Source: Raphanus sativus
Taxonomy: Eukaryota; Streptophyta; Magnoliopsida; Brassicales; Brassicaceae
Reading direction: 5' to 3'
Length of the DNA stretch: 64,000 nucleotides
Assembly: GCF_000801105.2 (NCBI RefSeq)
Contig: NC_079517.1
Span: forward strand, 23,380,973-23,444,972
In this document: positions 1 through 9,725 of the stretch, piece by piece
Layout: every line of letters starts with the position of its first letter
How positions within the stretch are numbered: the first letter of the stretch is position 1
Notes under the pieces: model-generated
What the model was told of the DNA's origin: nothing
Databases searched by the model: none
Seen by the model: the letters and a program-made list of their open reading frames with translations, nothing else
Position numbers and translations under genes: made by a program

Positions 1-1056
1 TTACTAACGATCGACGAACATCCTTACGTATCGATCGACGCTATATCGGTCAGGTTTAGTCGTTTTATCTTGTTAAATTCAGTTCTTATGTGTTTTTATT
101 TTGGTTTTTATTAAAAATGTTTTCAAAATTATTTTTCACATAAGTACTAAATGGAGACATTGATATAGATTTATACTTGATTATCTAACCACTCTTTAGC
201 ACCATTCTAGATTTACTGATTGCATATAGTACTAAAGATGCTACAGTGGATCAATCTGTCGCCTATATACACTAGCTAAGATTGTTTGAAGGAACCAAAG
301 CTGACCTCCAACACTAATACTGACTTTATTTGCTTGTCTTGGGGCTTGGTAATCACTGGATCATAATCCTCTTACAAGTCTGAAAGGTAAAAAGTCTATG
401 TGTTTCTGGTTCCCTTCCTTCTATCTCTTTGGCATTTCAAGGATCTAAGTTTTATGTTATAAAAGATTGAAATGATTTCTTGAGAGGCAGAGGGGTAGGA
501 GTGTCTCCTGCGAACCCATGATCACACATTGTGGAAACGAGGGATATGTAAATTACCTGAGACCCCATTATTCGCTACACTTTGTCAAAATGTATGAGTT
601 ACAAATGCAAATGTCAATGAGATAGACTAGATGACCTTTGTGGCATCAAAACCTATTGAAATTGAAACTAATAAGAGATTCAGAGAAGAAAGATGAGGGG
701 AGAAAGGGATCAGAGAAGACTACCTATGTATTCAGATACTTGTTTGAGTTGAATCCATGTGTCCTTTGATCGATACTCCAAAGGTAAAGCCTGCACTTTT
801 ATTTTATGTTAAGAAATGAGGTTAGTAGAGGGGAATGTCAGATAAGATTTGCTAAGTTGTGGACTAGATGAATTTGGTTGCTAAGATAGGATAAGGCATA
901 ATGAACTTCTATGTTAGGACGTTTAGATATGAATTGCGAACCCATAGAGTGATGACTTCAATATTTTGAATCTTTGAGTCCATACTGTTTTCAAACCTTT
1001 TCCAAAGACTACTGGTTTTTGCTTGAGGACAAGCAAAGGAGTAAGTCTGGGGGAGT
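1..1056 (+). mobile_element. Athila-1, 3' internal region
   Basis: This is non-coding DNA just inside the 3' LTR of an Athila-lineage Ty3/Gypsy element. It matches, in reverse orientation, 57894-59040 and 62251-63400. It starts with clustered TCGATCGA-type motifs and ends in a purine tract next to the LTR. Compared with the other copies it lacks about 84 bp near position 85, between short TATG repeats. The lost segment is the one that carries a second polypurine tract and a hairpin elsewhere. I see no coding potential here. The upstream gag-pol lies outside the window. Confidence 0.8.
1041..1055 (+). promoter_or_regulatory. Athila-1 polypurine tract
   Basis: The purine-rich GTAAGTCTGGGGGAG lies directly before the LTR start TGATATACC. 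This is the position of the plus-strand DNA primer in LTR retrotransposons. The same tract borders the LTR in both inverted copies (57894-57908 and 62251-62265). Confidence 0.8.
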
Positions 1057-1733
1057 TGATATACCATAGATTTTAACCATTTTCTACCATGGTATAGTAG
1101 TATTTTATTATATAACTAATGTGTTTTCTAGCCTGTTAGGTATGTTTTCAGGTTCAGGAGCGTTTCGTGATAAAGTGATGTTTTTGGAGCATTTTGGAGT
1201 ACAAGAGATAATACACCTGATTTGACCATTCAAGACCAAGTCTGAAGTCAACATTGTGATAAGAATCGATCGATACTCATCCAGAGTTGTCGATCGATGT
1301 AGCTGAGAAGATCCGCGTACTAGAAGATTATAATCGATCGACACACATCTAGTGTTGGAAATCGATATCGAGGACGAAATGGTTTAGCCGACTACTTCAC
1401 CAAGACTTCACCAAATTATGAGATTGCCCCTGGCGAGTTTTTAACCTAATAGAAATGCTTAAATATTCCTGTTAAGATTTTTTGACGGCAAGCTTTGAAC
1501 AAGTCTTAGCATGCTTTTGAAGGCAGAAGCAAGCAAGCAGAGAGTGTGAGAGAAAGCTAGAGTTTTATATGTTTTGAGAGATTGGAGAGATCATTGAGAG
1601 TTTTGTGATTGAACTCCATTTGTTTTCTATTCCCTATCTATGCAATTCTTTTATCTATCTTATATTATGAATTGCTTAGCTATGTCTGAGTAGTCTACTT
1701 GTTAGATCTAGGGTTTAAATAGGTTTGTGGGAT
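1057..1733 (+). mobile_element. Athila-1 3' LTR, left part
   Basis: The LTR starts with TGATATACC and resumes at 11509, after the Tat-1 insertion. The two parts total about 1361 bp, which matches the uninterrupted LTRs at 56537-57893 (1357) and 60887-62250 (1364). The last five bases, GGGAT (1729-1733), recur at 11504-11508 and are the Tat-1 target duplication. TCGATCGAT motifs occur around 1265-1345. Short frames inside are not genes. Confidence 0.88.
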
Positions 1734-2112
1734 TGTGGGAACCAAAAATTCGCACCGTCAATATTTCATATGTTTTAGGAAAGTAGGAAAACCCTAATTT
1801 CCCAGAGGTCCCAGATTTCTGAGAAACCACACGTCAAGCAATCAGAACACGACAAAAACGAGAAAATAAAATAAAATTCGTAAAAAAGAGCAAGAAGGAT
1901 TTTTATTCTGAATCCGCGTATGAGCGTAACAACAACAAGGTAACGTGCTTCGGCTACGAGAGATGTCGGAGAGATCCCTAGTTCTAATACCCGAAGGTGG
2001 CTAAACCTAATTGAGTCGCAGCTCGAATAACAAAAATGGAAAGTTGCCTGAAATGCTCTAAGTGCTAAGTTTGCTCTAAAAGCTCTCTCTCTATGCCTCT
2101 CGCCTTGAGCTC

Positions 2113-2120
2113 CTTATATA
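2113..2120 (-). promoter_or_regulatory. Tat-1 LTR TATA box
   Basis: On the minus strand the sequence reads GAGTATATAAGGAGC, a good TATA box placed in the second half of the LTR. It would drive minus-strand transcription, and in a 5' LTR this would produce the genomic RNA. The assignment is by motif and position only. Confidence 0.6.
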
Positions 2121-2564
2121 CTCCCTCCAAGGTCGGTTTACGCTTTCCCCTTTTGCCCTTAAGCCGTCAAAGTCGAAAAATGGGAATATTCCATTTTTTC
2201 CGATCTTCATGATTATCTGCGGAAAGTTTCCATTTATCCGCGGAAACTGATGCTTATCCTCCAAGCATAAACCGTCATAAGGTTTATGGGTGTTTAAGAA
2301 ATCTTAAGTGGGCCTCGAATCAAGTTTAGGACTTTTTGGGCCGTCTTTTTCGATTCGAGACGTTTTTTACGATTTCTCTGATAAAGTTAAGTTTATGCGG
2401 TTTTATCGTAAACCGAACGGACGATCCCATTTGATCGAGAGATCAAGGAATGGTTAGTCGTGGGTTGCGGAGAATGGCTATACAGATAGTCGAGAATGCA
2501 TAGTTTTACGTTGTATCGTCGTTTAGGAAGACTTCGAACGTTTCGGAAAATAATCGATGTACAA

Positions 2565-2765
2565 ATGCTCGATCGCTATAGCGACCGGACTTGTTCCGTA
2601 GCTCGGTCGGTATAGCGACTGAGATCTATCCGCAGCTCGGTCGCTATAGTGACTGAGCCGTATACATGGCTCGGTTGCTATAGCGACCGAGCGTGGTCTC
2701 GTGATCCGTTCGCTATAGCAACCGAGCTCTTGTTCGTGACCCGATCGCCATTGCGATCGGGTTTG
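2565..2765. repeat. Palindromic GC-rich minisatellite in LTR U3
   Basis: There are six diverged units spaced about 30-40 bp apart, each built on the self-complementary core CGGTCGCTATAGCGACCG. Spacers such as CGTGATCCGTT recur. The copy at 10801-11000 also has six units and includes perfect 24-bp palindromes (10801-10824, 10903-10926). The copy at 24416-24570 has five. Open frames across it are by-products of the repeat. Confidence 0.9.
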
Positions 2766-2874
2766 TGCCGTGGACTGGGATCAGTTGTCCAAGTGTCCAA
2801 AACCATTGCGAACTACGATGCTCTTAGGATGCTTGTTAGCGGATGTTTGGACCTTCGATAACATTGTTCCGTTG

Positions 2875-3145
2875 ATTTAATAAATCATTACTTTCCTAAA
2901 TCGTTGATTTCTTAAGTCGTTGATTAAGAAATCGTTGATTTCCTAAGCCGTTGATTAAGAAATCGTTAATTTTTTAAGTCGTTGATTAAGAAATCGTTGA
3001 TTTCCTAATTCGTTGATTAAGAAATCGTTAATTTCTTAAGTCATTGATTAAGAAATCATTGATTTATTAGGTCGTTGATTAAGAAATCGTTGTTTCAAGA
3101 AATCGTCGATTTCTTAAATTGTTGATTAAGAAATCGTTGTTTTTA
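2875..3145. repeat. AT-rich tandem hairpin repeat in LTR U3
   Basis: About seven imperfect units of roughly 30 bp contain TTGATTAAGAAATCG followed by TTGATTTCCTAAG or TTAATTTCTTAAG. Adjacent half-units are inverted copies, so units can fold into hairpins with a GTT loop. The same array occurs at 11100-11340 and 24690-24945. Confidence 0.88.
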
Positions 3146-3301
3146 GAGAATAGTTGTCTTAAAACAAGATTTTTCCGCAAGTTTTTCGTATAATTTTTTC
3201 GTATAAGTTTTCCTTTCCCGAAAACGTATAAATTCTTAAGCAAGTAATTTTTAACGGAAATTTGGATGCCAACTTTACCTTGTCCGATTTCGACCCCAAC
3301 A

Positions 3302-3318
3302 GTTAGCCCCCAGTGCGG
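3302..3318 (-). promoter_or_regulatory. Tat-1 polypurine tract
   Basis: On the minus strand CCGCACTGGGGGCTAAC runs directly into the LTR start TGTTGGGG. This is the expected plus-strand primer site and it fixes the element's orientation. Confidence 0.75.
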
Positions 3319-3427
3319 TAGAATCGTGGGTTGACGAGATTCTGTCGCATGGTTTGGCGAGTTTAGGCGAGTTTTTAGGCCAAGTTTGTATCCAAAAGTC
3401 CGAACTTGAATAGTAAATCCTGAAGTT

Positions 3428-3435
3428 TATAAAAG
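3428..3435 (+). promoter_or_regulatory. TATA box of the Tat-1 antisense gene
   Basis: TATAAAAG lies about 160 bp before the ATG at 3595, between the polypurine tract and the open frame, on the strand of the antisense gene. A short upstream frame (ATG at 3542, 12 codons, ending before 3595) lies in the presumed leader. Equivalent TATA boxes precede the corresponding genes of Tat-2 (22873-22879) and Tat-3 (30107-30114). Confidence 0.55.
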
Positions 3436-3594
3436 AGGGGGTAACTCTTTCATTTTTACTTACCCATCTTTCATAAGACTTTCTTTGAAGAATCCTTCCA
3501 AGAGAATTTTTTTTTTTTTTAGAAAGAAAATCCTTCATAAAGATGTCAAAGTTGTTTAGGTGGCGGAAAGAAATCTTCTAAGAAGAAGACTCCC

Positions 3595-4785
3595 ATGACT
3601 CCTTCTCCCGATTGCAATCAGGAAGAGGAGTTCCTTGTTCCGAAGGTCGAGTTCGAATTTCCTCCGAATGCAGCTGAGTGTGATGCGTACTGGAAAGCGA
3701 GCAGTGATCGAATCAAAGCTCCCGGGGAAGAAAAGTTTCCGATCTTGCGATCTTGGAAAGTTTGGGCCCACCTACCGAGCAAGACCACCGAACTTTTTCT
3801 TGAGACGCTTCGAAAGTTTGCCGGGGTTCAGGAGGCGGTCGAGTTCCGGATTCCTAAGTGCGGAGAAGACGCCGACCATCCTCCGGAAGGCTACTTCACG
3901 TGCTATGAGACCGTTTTGACGCGTTGTCGTCTTTGGTTTTCGATCCCTGAGATTATTGTCCGCGTGCTGGACCGTTTCCAGGTTTCCTTAAACCAGCTGA
4001 ACCCTACGAGTTTCAAGATCCTTATCGGTCTCGTAATTCTGAGTTACGAGCGCGGCTTATCTCTCACTGCCGACCATTATGAAGCACTTCTGCGGGTGCA
4101 ATACAATCGGGAGTCGGCCTCCTGGCGATTGACTCCTAGTACCATGATGCTGGTGGTCAGAAGTACTGTTTCCAATTTTAACCATTGGAAACAATTTTTC
4201 TTCTACGTCCGACTCAATGCTGCGTCCGTCGAGGAGGAGTTCATCCCGATGTTCCAGACAGTTCAGAATCCCCCGCCGCACATTAGCGTGATCCATCCCT
4301 GGCCTAGGGACATTATTGAGGTGAGAGATGCGCTTAGGAGCGGCGACCATTGGTGGACCAGTTTCACCCGTAGGAGGGTTCGGAAGGCAATCAGATTGGT
4401 CCACCCCGATTTCGAGGCGGAAGGCGACATAGATTTTGCTCCCGTTGAGCATCTCCCGGAGCGCGTCCCGGTTGAGAGATCGCCTGGGTTGCCGTCCAAG
4501 GACAAAGACATCGAGGTTGAGGATCATGACTTTCCCGGCTATGATTTTCCACTTCCGGGATGGGATCCGACCCTCGGCTTTAGCGATGGGAGTGGTTTGA
4601 GCGATGCGCCAATCCCTAGCTTTGACGACTTCTTTTCTGGTCTTCCCGATCATCCTAATCTGCACCCCTTCGTGGAAGAAACGGAGAGGCCTGAGGTATT
4701 TGCGGAGACTTCTCGCGTAGTCAACAGGGTCAGTCCTTGCTTCTTCTCACACCCCCTTATTATCCGATCGTATCTTTATCTTTGA
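3595..4785 (+). CDS. Tat-1 additional ORF, antisense to gag-pol
   Basis: This is an open frame of 396 codons, on the strand opposite the element's own gag-protease. It resembles the plant family often annotated as putative gypsy-type transposon protein (PF04195-like). A block at about residues 100-215 begins CYETVLTRCRLWFSIPE and continues through a proline/hydrophobic stretch and a WKQFFFYVRL motif. Tat-2 and Tat-3 have the same block order. The C-terminal third is acidic and Pro-rich. The function of this family is unknown to me. A likely intron (4729-4815, GTCAGT to CGCAG) leaves exon 1 as exactly 378 codons, so the last 18 residues listed are probably intronic. Exon 2 (from 4816) is Arg/Glu-rich but has a frameshift. 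The frame is intact while gag-protease is broken. The start is the first ATG after the TATA box apart from the small upstream frame. Confidence 0.65.
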   Translation: MTPSPDCNQEEEFLVPKVEFEFPPNAAECDAYWKASSDRIKAPGEEKFPILRSWKVWAHLPSKTTELFLETLRKFAGVQEAVEFRIPKCGEDADHPPEGYFTCYETVLTRCRLWFSIPEIIVRVLDRFQVSLNQLNPTSFKILIGLVILSYERGLSLTADHYEALLRVQYNRESASWRLTPSTMMLVVRSTVSNFNHWKQFFFYVRLNAASVEEEFIPMFQTVQNPPPHISVIHPWPRDIIEVRDALRSGDHWWTSFTRRRVRKAIRLVHPDFEAEGDIDFAPVEHLPERVPVERSPGLPSKDKDIEVEDHDFPGYDFPLPGWDPTLGFSDGSGLSDAPIPSFDDFFSGLPDHPNLHPFVEETERPEVFAETSRVVNRVSPCFFSHPLIIRSYLYL

Positions 4786-4815
4786 AAATAAAAATTCTTT
4801 TTTCGAATTTCGCAG

Positions 4816-5030
4816 GCGATGAACAATCTTGGCTCGGCGTTGGTGGATAGTCAGAGAGAGAGACGGGAATCTGGCGCTTCAAAGCGGACAAGAACGCGAA
4901 TGATTTTGCGCGACTCCAGGAGGATACCTTGGAGCGGAATTTGAGGGCGGCCGCCGACCATGCCACGGAGATTCGCCGAGCGAGGAGGCAGGCTAAACGG
5001 GAGATCGCCGGTCCCGGTTTCTCCTGATAC
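4816..5030 (+). pseudogene. Second exon of the Tat-1 antisense ORF
   Basis: After the putative intron the frame encodes a charged segment (VDSQRERRESGA), then loses frame. A shifted frame downstream reads FARLQEDTLERNLRAAAD and ends near 5028. The charged, helix-like composition matches the coiled-coil C-terminal part of the Tat-2 antisense gene, so I read this as the broken C-terminus of the same protein. Confidence 0.4.
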
Positions 5031-6214
5031 GGTGGAGGTCGCGACTGAAGCGGAGGGAGGTGAGGATGAGGTGACTTATCCGACGGAGTTCAGACATTCG
5101 TTTTCGGACAATTTTATCCTCTACTGATCTTGTCGGGAAATGTTTTCCCTTATCTTTGTATTTCCGTGGCCAAGTGTGGCCGTTCTATCTGTTTATGCCG
5201 CCACCGTAGTAGGTCGCGTAATTTTATGTATTTCGGACTGGCCGTTTATGGCTTTGAATCCCTGCCGTCTTTTTGTGGCTTTTTATAAATATGAAGTAAA
5301 TTTTTCGACGATTTATGTTTTATGAGTTGATTTATACTTTCGCCAAGTGTAGAGGGAAGAACGCGAGTAGTCACTTCGTATTCTAACTCTTAATTCGTCG
5401 CTTGGTCTGTATGCTACTTTTTAGCGAGCGTCTTAGGTGTAAGCGATAAGAGACATTTTTGGGATCTCGTATCTGATACTATGTCCATGACATGTTAAGT
5501 GCCAGCAAGGCTGGGCTTAGGGCAAGACCTAGGTCTACTCTCAGCTTTAAGGCTATGCGACGACTGATCGGCTTCCGTTTTGCATGCTTGTGATTTTGAC
5601 CTGATTCGCACCGTTTTAAAATCCGTGAAGTGTTATCGGCTTATATGATTTGTCTGGGTACGAACCGAGCTACTTCCTTTGCGAAGTGCTAGACGAAATT
5701 TCGATTTTCTTGTATAGCGCGCTATGGTGGTCGGATGTAAGAGGATCTTGTGAAAAGATCTGACTACGATTTTGTTTAAGTGAAATGTTTCTGTGTTTGC
5801 TCGTCGGGGCCAGTCGAAGGGTTTTTTTTTTAAGTCGCGAACGGACTGTTTCGATGGATGTTTTAAAGTCGCGGATGGACTATTTTGATAAAATGTTTAA
5901 AGTCGCGGATGGACTATTTTGATAAAATGTTTAAAGTCGCGGACGGACTCTTTTGACGGATGATACGAATTAAATATCTTCAGTGAAACTGCGACGTCTC
6001 GCATTTCTTGAGGATACGTTTTTCGTTTTCCGGAGTGTTTGTGTGTTAGGAATCGGTAGATCGAGAAAGAGAATTTTATTGATTTTTTTTTTGATAATTT
6101 CGAATACAAGTGCGGGGTTTTTTAACCTTTTGTGGGAGTATACGAGTATACGTACCCACTCCCCCCTTTTCTGGCGAGGGGGATAGCTGAACTCGCAGGG
6201 TTTCGACGAGCTGC
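5031..6214. other. Tat-1 non-coding region between antisense gene and gag-protease
   Basis: No coding potential is visible. The region matches Tat-5 (60000-60886) and the fragment 56199-56536 in reverse, so it is ordinary Tat-1-family internal DNA where the convergent genes end. It contains a tandem repeat (5830-5962) and a conserved block at about 5500-5580. On the minus strand a purine run and GGGGGGAGTGGGTACG lie near 6150-6180. Confidence 0.7.
5830..5962. repeat. 34-35-bp tandem repeat in Tat-1
   Basis: Four consecutive units share AAAGTCGCGGATGGACT followed by a T-rich stretch such as ATTTTGATAAAATG. The middle two are almost identical. The position is between the gag-protease end and the antisense gene. 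Downstream-of-pol repeat tracts are known to be hypervariable in Tat elements. Confidence 0.85.
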
Positions 6215-7444
6215 CTAGGTACCTCTTTTGAGGATCAAGCCATCTCGTAGTTCTGTTTGTGCCGCGAGTGTGTTTACTCGTCGGTTGTTTTTTTTTCCGA
6301 CCGCTTTAGTCGCGGGGTCGACGTTTTCCTCGGGATTTTTCTCTTCCCGCTGAGTTGTGACGTTATCTTCGGAATCAGGGATGGTTCCGATCTCCGAATC
6401 TTCTTCCACGGGAGATGTTGCTGTGCCCTTTGTCGGGGTATCTTCGGTGGAAGGCTGAGTTCGCTTGCGTTTAACCATGGAGGTCGTCGTGATCTGCCTT
6501 AACTTATGTTCCTCTAGGAAACAAAGTCGCGACTGTTTTTGACAACCCTAGATTGCGGCGAGTCCAGTCCTGGTTGGAAATTTGACGCCCAAGTGATAAG
6601 TCGAGAGAACGGCCTTCATGGCGTTTAGCCATGGAGTTCCCATGATCGCGTTGTAAATAGCCGGGCTATCTACCACCGCGAAGTCAACTATCTTGGTGAC
6701 GTTTTTTGCTATGACGGGTAGTTGAATGGATCCCAGGATCATGGACGTTTGTCCGGAGAAACCCGTGAGCGGTTTTGGTACCAGGGTAACTTCTCCGAGC
6801 TCGACGCCCATCCTTCCTAGGGTATCGCGGAAGATTAGGTTTACCGGACTTCCGGTGTCGATGAGTATTCTTGCGACTTCGAGGTCTCTTATTACTAGAT
6901 CGATGACCAAGGGGTCGCAGTGAGGCTGATCGATTCCGCAAGCCTCTTCTTCAGTGAATGTGATCGAGGTGTTTCGTCCGTCTCGAGGAGGGAACCTTGG
7001 GTGTTACTTCGCAGTTGACTCGGCTTTCCGTTGGTAGGCTTTGATGGCCGAGACCGAGTTCTTGCAGTACTGGGATCCTCCCATGATCATGTTCACTCTT
7101 CTGCGGGAGTTATGGTTCCCCCTATCGTCCGGTCTTCTTTCGCGTTTATCCCTCGCCTGATTTCTCGGCGACGAGTTTTCCGCGGGAGGATTCTTATTGG
7201 TTTTTGGCGGACGGTCGGAGTCGAGGATTAGATCCTTGATGCTGGTTACTTCAGAGAGTTTTCCAGCAAGCAGCTTCGCGGCCAGCCTTGCCCCTACGAC
7301 TTTGCAGTTAGCCGTGGAGTGACCTTCGGTCTGATGGAACTTGCAGTAGACGTTTTTGTCGTAATTCTGGTTACGGTTCCACGTATTCCCCGAAGTTCTG
7401 CCTTGGAGTTCGTCCTCTTCGTGATTGTAATACTCCGTCTTCAT
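6215..7444 (-). pseudogene. Tat-1 gag (C-terminal half) and protease, stops in frame
   Basis: Three in-frame pieces lie on the minus strand. Piece 7444-7004 is the C-terminal half of gag and has a zinc-knuckle variant, [14 protein letters not shown] (C-x2-H-x4-H-x4-C). Piece 6910-6548 is the aspartic protease, with [13 protein letters not shown] (active-site DTG) and an [10 protein letters not shown] block. Piece 6478-6215 is an acidic tail ending RDGLILKRGT. The pieces are separated only by single stops, a TAA after gag and a TAG after the protease. Reverse transcriptase, RNase H and integrase do not follow: the frame runs straight into the region that lies after pol in other Tat elements. 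The N-terminal gag is cut at about 7445 by Chromo-1. The protease is alignable to 59338-59937. Confidence 0.8.
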
Positions 7445-7931
7445 GAAAAGAATTATTTTTCAAATAATTTATTTCGGGAATTTATTATGAGTTCGTAATT
7501 TATTTTTCAAAAATAAATTTTTGTGAAGATAAAAATATATGAAGTTTTGGTCAGTAAGTTTGGATTGATTAATCATATGATTAAAAGGGAGGAAGAAACA
7601 ATGAAATATTTTATATTTCTTATGGTTTGGTTACAATCAACGTGGCCAAAGAAAGGGAGAGGAGTGAATCATCTTCAGTTTGGCTTAGTCATCACCACGT
7701 GCTCATGTTGGAGGGGAGGCAAATAAAGTTGATAGCTACGTGGGAGAATAAGGAGACAAGGAGATGATTAGTTAAAATTGTGAGTGAGGTGTCACAGACA
7801 GATGCATTAAGTGGAATCACATATTCACGTGGCCATTATAGAGAGGAAGAATTTAGCTTAGTCATGATGAAACGTGGTCATCAAAGAGAAATGGTGGGGC
7901 AGCTGTCACAAACCTATTCACCTGGTTCCAC

Positions 7932-7938
7932 TATAAAA
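7932..7938 (+). promoter_or_regulatory. Chromo-1 LTR TATA box
   Basis: CACTATAAAAGGAAGG is conserved at the same LTR position in Chromo-2 (about 39822, CCTATAAAAGGAAGG) and, inverted, near 48400. It is the likely core promoter for the genomic RNA. Confidence 0.65.
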
Positions 7939-8449
7939 GGAAGGTCAGCTCCTCCATTTCCTCATCATCTCAACGTGACCAAGAGACAAGAAAAGAGAGC
8001 AAGAGAAGAGAAAAGAAATAAAAAGAAAAAAAAGAAAAAAAAAGATAAGAAAAATAAGAAAATAGTTTTAGAGAATTAAGAGAAGCAAAGATCGCGGGAG
8101 TATCGATACAGAACTAAGACGAAGATTTGGAGTGGATAAAAGCGTTTGGTCAGCTTCCGAAATTAAAGAGTCAAGCCGCTTTTGTTAATCACTGTGAGTC
8201 ACGGTTAATTGTTTATTAACAATTTTTAATACAGGTTCCTGACATTGGAGACGGTTCCTGAGCTATGAAAGCCAGACCAGTCTAGGTGTCTGTTTGTGGT
8301 TCCGGAGCTTGAGACAATGTTTGTGCTAAGTGGATAGCAAAACTAGTCTAAGCACTCGGGTTATTATCGTGTGTTTATTGTATGTTGTTGGTATATACAT
8401 ACCTCGTGTTGGTACGGTGGTGTTAGAACCTCGTAGTGGTTCAAGTAGT

Positions 8450-8648
8450 TTTTTTTTTTTTTTTTTTTTTGAATTATACAGAGGTATCCTGGCCCCACGG
8501 AAGTGGTCCAGACTAGTCACGTGTTGCCATGTGTCGGTCCTCTGTTCCTGGCGATGCCGAAATGTTAATTCTCCAGTGGCCGGGATTCGAACCCAGGTGG
8601 CGGTACTCACAGCTGTAAGCCCTTTACCACTAGGCTAGAAGCCCCGGT
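8450..8648 (-). mobile_element. tRNA-derived SINE
   Basis: This is an insertion of about 200 bp in the Chromo-1 LTR that is missing from the same site in both Chromo-2 LTRs. On the minus strand it begins with a tRNA-like head, with box A TAGCCTAGTGGTAAAGG (8621-8637) and box B GGGTTCGAATCCC (8582-8594), and ends in about 21 A (8450-8470 as T). It is flanked by the direct repeat TTCAAGTAGT (8440-8449 and 8649-8658), the target duplication made by LINE-type integration. The boxes are well preserved. I cannot name the family with certainty. Confidence 0.88.
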
Positions 8649-9574
8649 TTCAAGTAGTTGCAGGTCATTGCTTCCTCAAATGATACCACTAAGCCGGTCG
8701 TGGTCCGGAAAGTGGTGGGCTCGGTTTAACTTGGCTTGATCACCAAGGCCGAGTGTCACACGTTGATGTGACAGCCCTCGGCGAGTCCGATAGAGGACCG
8801 GGGCACGGCGATTCCGATTGAGGACCGTGACCGGGCGGATTCCCGAGCGCCTACGCCTTTGTGGTGTAATAGTGAAGGAATTGCCGGTGTCCCTTGTATG
8901 GAGGAAGAATGATTCTGTTGGGCCTTAGGATTATATATATGCATCTTGATTTATTGTTTACTGCTTTAATGCTTTGTTTATTAATTGTTGAACTACCCGT
9001 CCTGCTTGTGTTTAGGGTTGGGTTTCGGATAACGGGTAGTTGTATATGCTAGATTGGGAACCCTGGCTCACTGAGTGAAATTAGTTCGCTCACTCCTCAC
9101 CATTCTTGCAGGTAAGCAGTAGTAAAGACCATAGCGCTCGCGGAACTGTAGGAGCTGCTGTAGATTGGACATCTTTTGCTAAAGACTCGTTTCAAGATAT
9201 ATGAATGTATGTTTTACTTTAGGCTGCGTCCATGGACCATATGTATAATATTTTGGGCTTGTGAACTCAATATAATATATATGATATAAAGTATGTTTTA
9301 TATTCGAGACGTGTTGAATCTTATATTAGGTTAGTCCGACCTAACACAACTCTATGACTCGGAACGGGTTGCAAAGCCTAAGACCGAAGATTAGAGGAAA
9401 AGCGTTTTGAATGGATGATCTGGGTTACTTAATCTTATTTTGTGACTTGGAAAGTTTATTCTTAACCCGTTGTAACATTTCTGGACCGGGCAGAGGAAGG
9501 TCTTTTGGGCATGTTTTATTTATTGCCTGACTGGCTGACCGATGTCTAAAAACGGTTTGGGGATGTTACTGAGG

Positions 9575-9586
9575 TGGTATCAGAGC
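9575..9586 (+). promoter_or_regulatory. Chromo-1 primer binding site (tRNA-iMet)
   Basis: TGGTATCAGAGC is the usual complement of the initiator-Met tRNA 3' end. Four bases, GAGG (9571-9574), separate it from the LTR end. This spacer matters for the ends of Chromo-2 LTRs at 41264-41267 and 46956-46959. Confidence 0.85.
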
Positions 9587-9725
9587 ATGGTTTAGATCAT
9601 GCGGTCAATCACTTGTTTTCCGTGTTTTATCGAGTTAAATGTGTCGCAAAAGATGTGTTAGGAAACCAGCAGAGTTCCGGTTTAATAAGTTTTCTAAATA
9701 GGAAACTCATGTTCGTAGATTGCAG

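Larger units (their letters stand above)
1734..3301 (-). mobile_element. Tat-1 3' LTR
   Basis: This is a 1568-bp LTR. On the minus strand it starts TGTTGGGGTCGAAATC and ends CCCACA. It holds a GC-rich palindromic array (2565-2765), an AT-rich hairpin array (2875-3145) and a TATA box (2113-2120, minus). Both arrays lie upstream of the TATA box, so they belong to U3. Partial copies of this LTR lie at 10501-11503 and 24259-25091. Confidence 0.87.
7445..9570 (+). mobile_element. Chromo-1 5' LTR
   Basis: This LTR aligns with the complete Chromo-2 LTR 39199-41263 from about its 30th base to the end. It ends TGTTACT, where the relatives end TGTTACA. A TATA box (TATAAAA) is at 7932-7938, followed by an A-rich leader near 7990-8060. 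A SINE interrupts it at 8450-8648. Lysine-rich and other short frames inside are not genes. Confidence 0.85.

Noticed and set aside
2649..2861. ORF over the palindromic array
   Set aside because: It arises because a repeat free of stops is translated. The same peptide appears on the opposite strand and in other copies.
2875..3145. CRISPR-like array of regular repeats
   Set aside because: There are no unique spacers: the whole unit repeats, within a plant LTR.
7780..8079. Lysine-rich ORF of 99 codons
   Set aside because: It lies in the A-rich leader part of the Chromo-1 LTR. The K-run is translated AAG/AAA low-complexity DNA and is not conserved in frame in the other LTR copies.
8575..8640. 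tRNA gene (boxes A and B on the minus strand)
   Set aside because: The boxes belong to a SINE head with A-tail and target duplication. I see no cloverleaf ending in CCA-ready acceptor stems.
9005..9035. Telomere-like TTTAGGGTTGGG motif
   Set aside because: A single imperfect copy in an LTR, not an interstitial telomere array.
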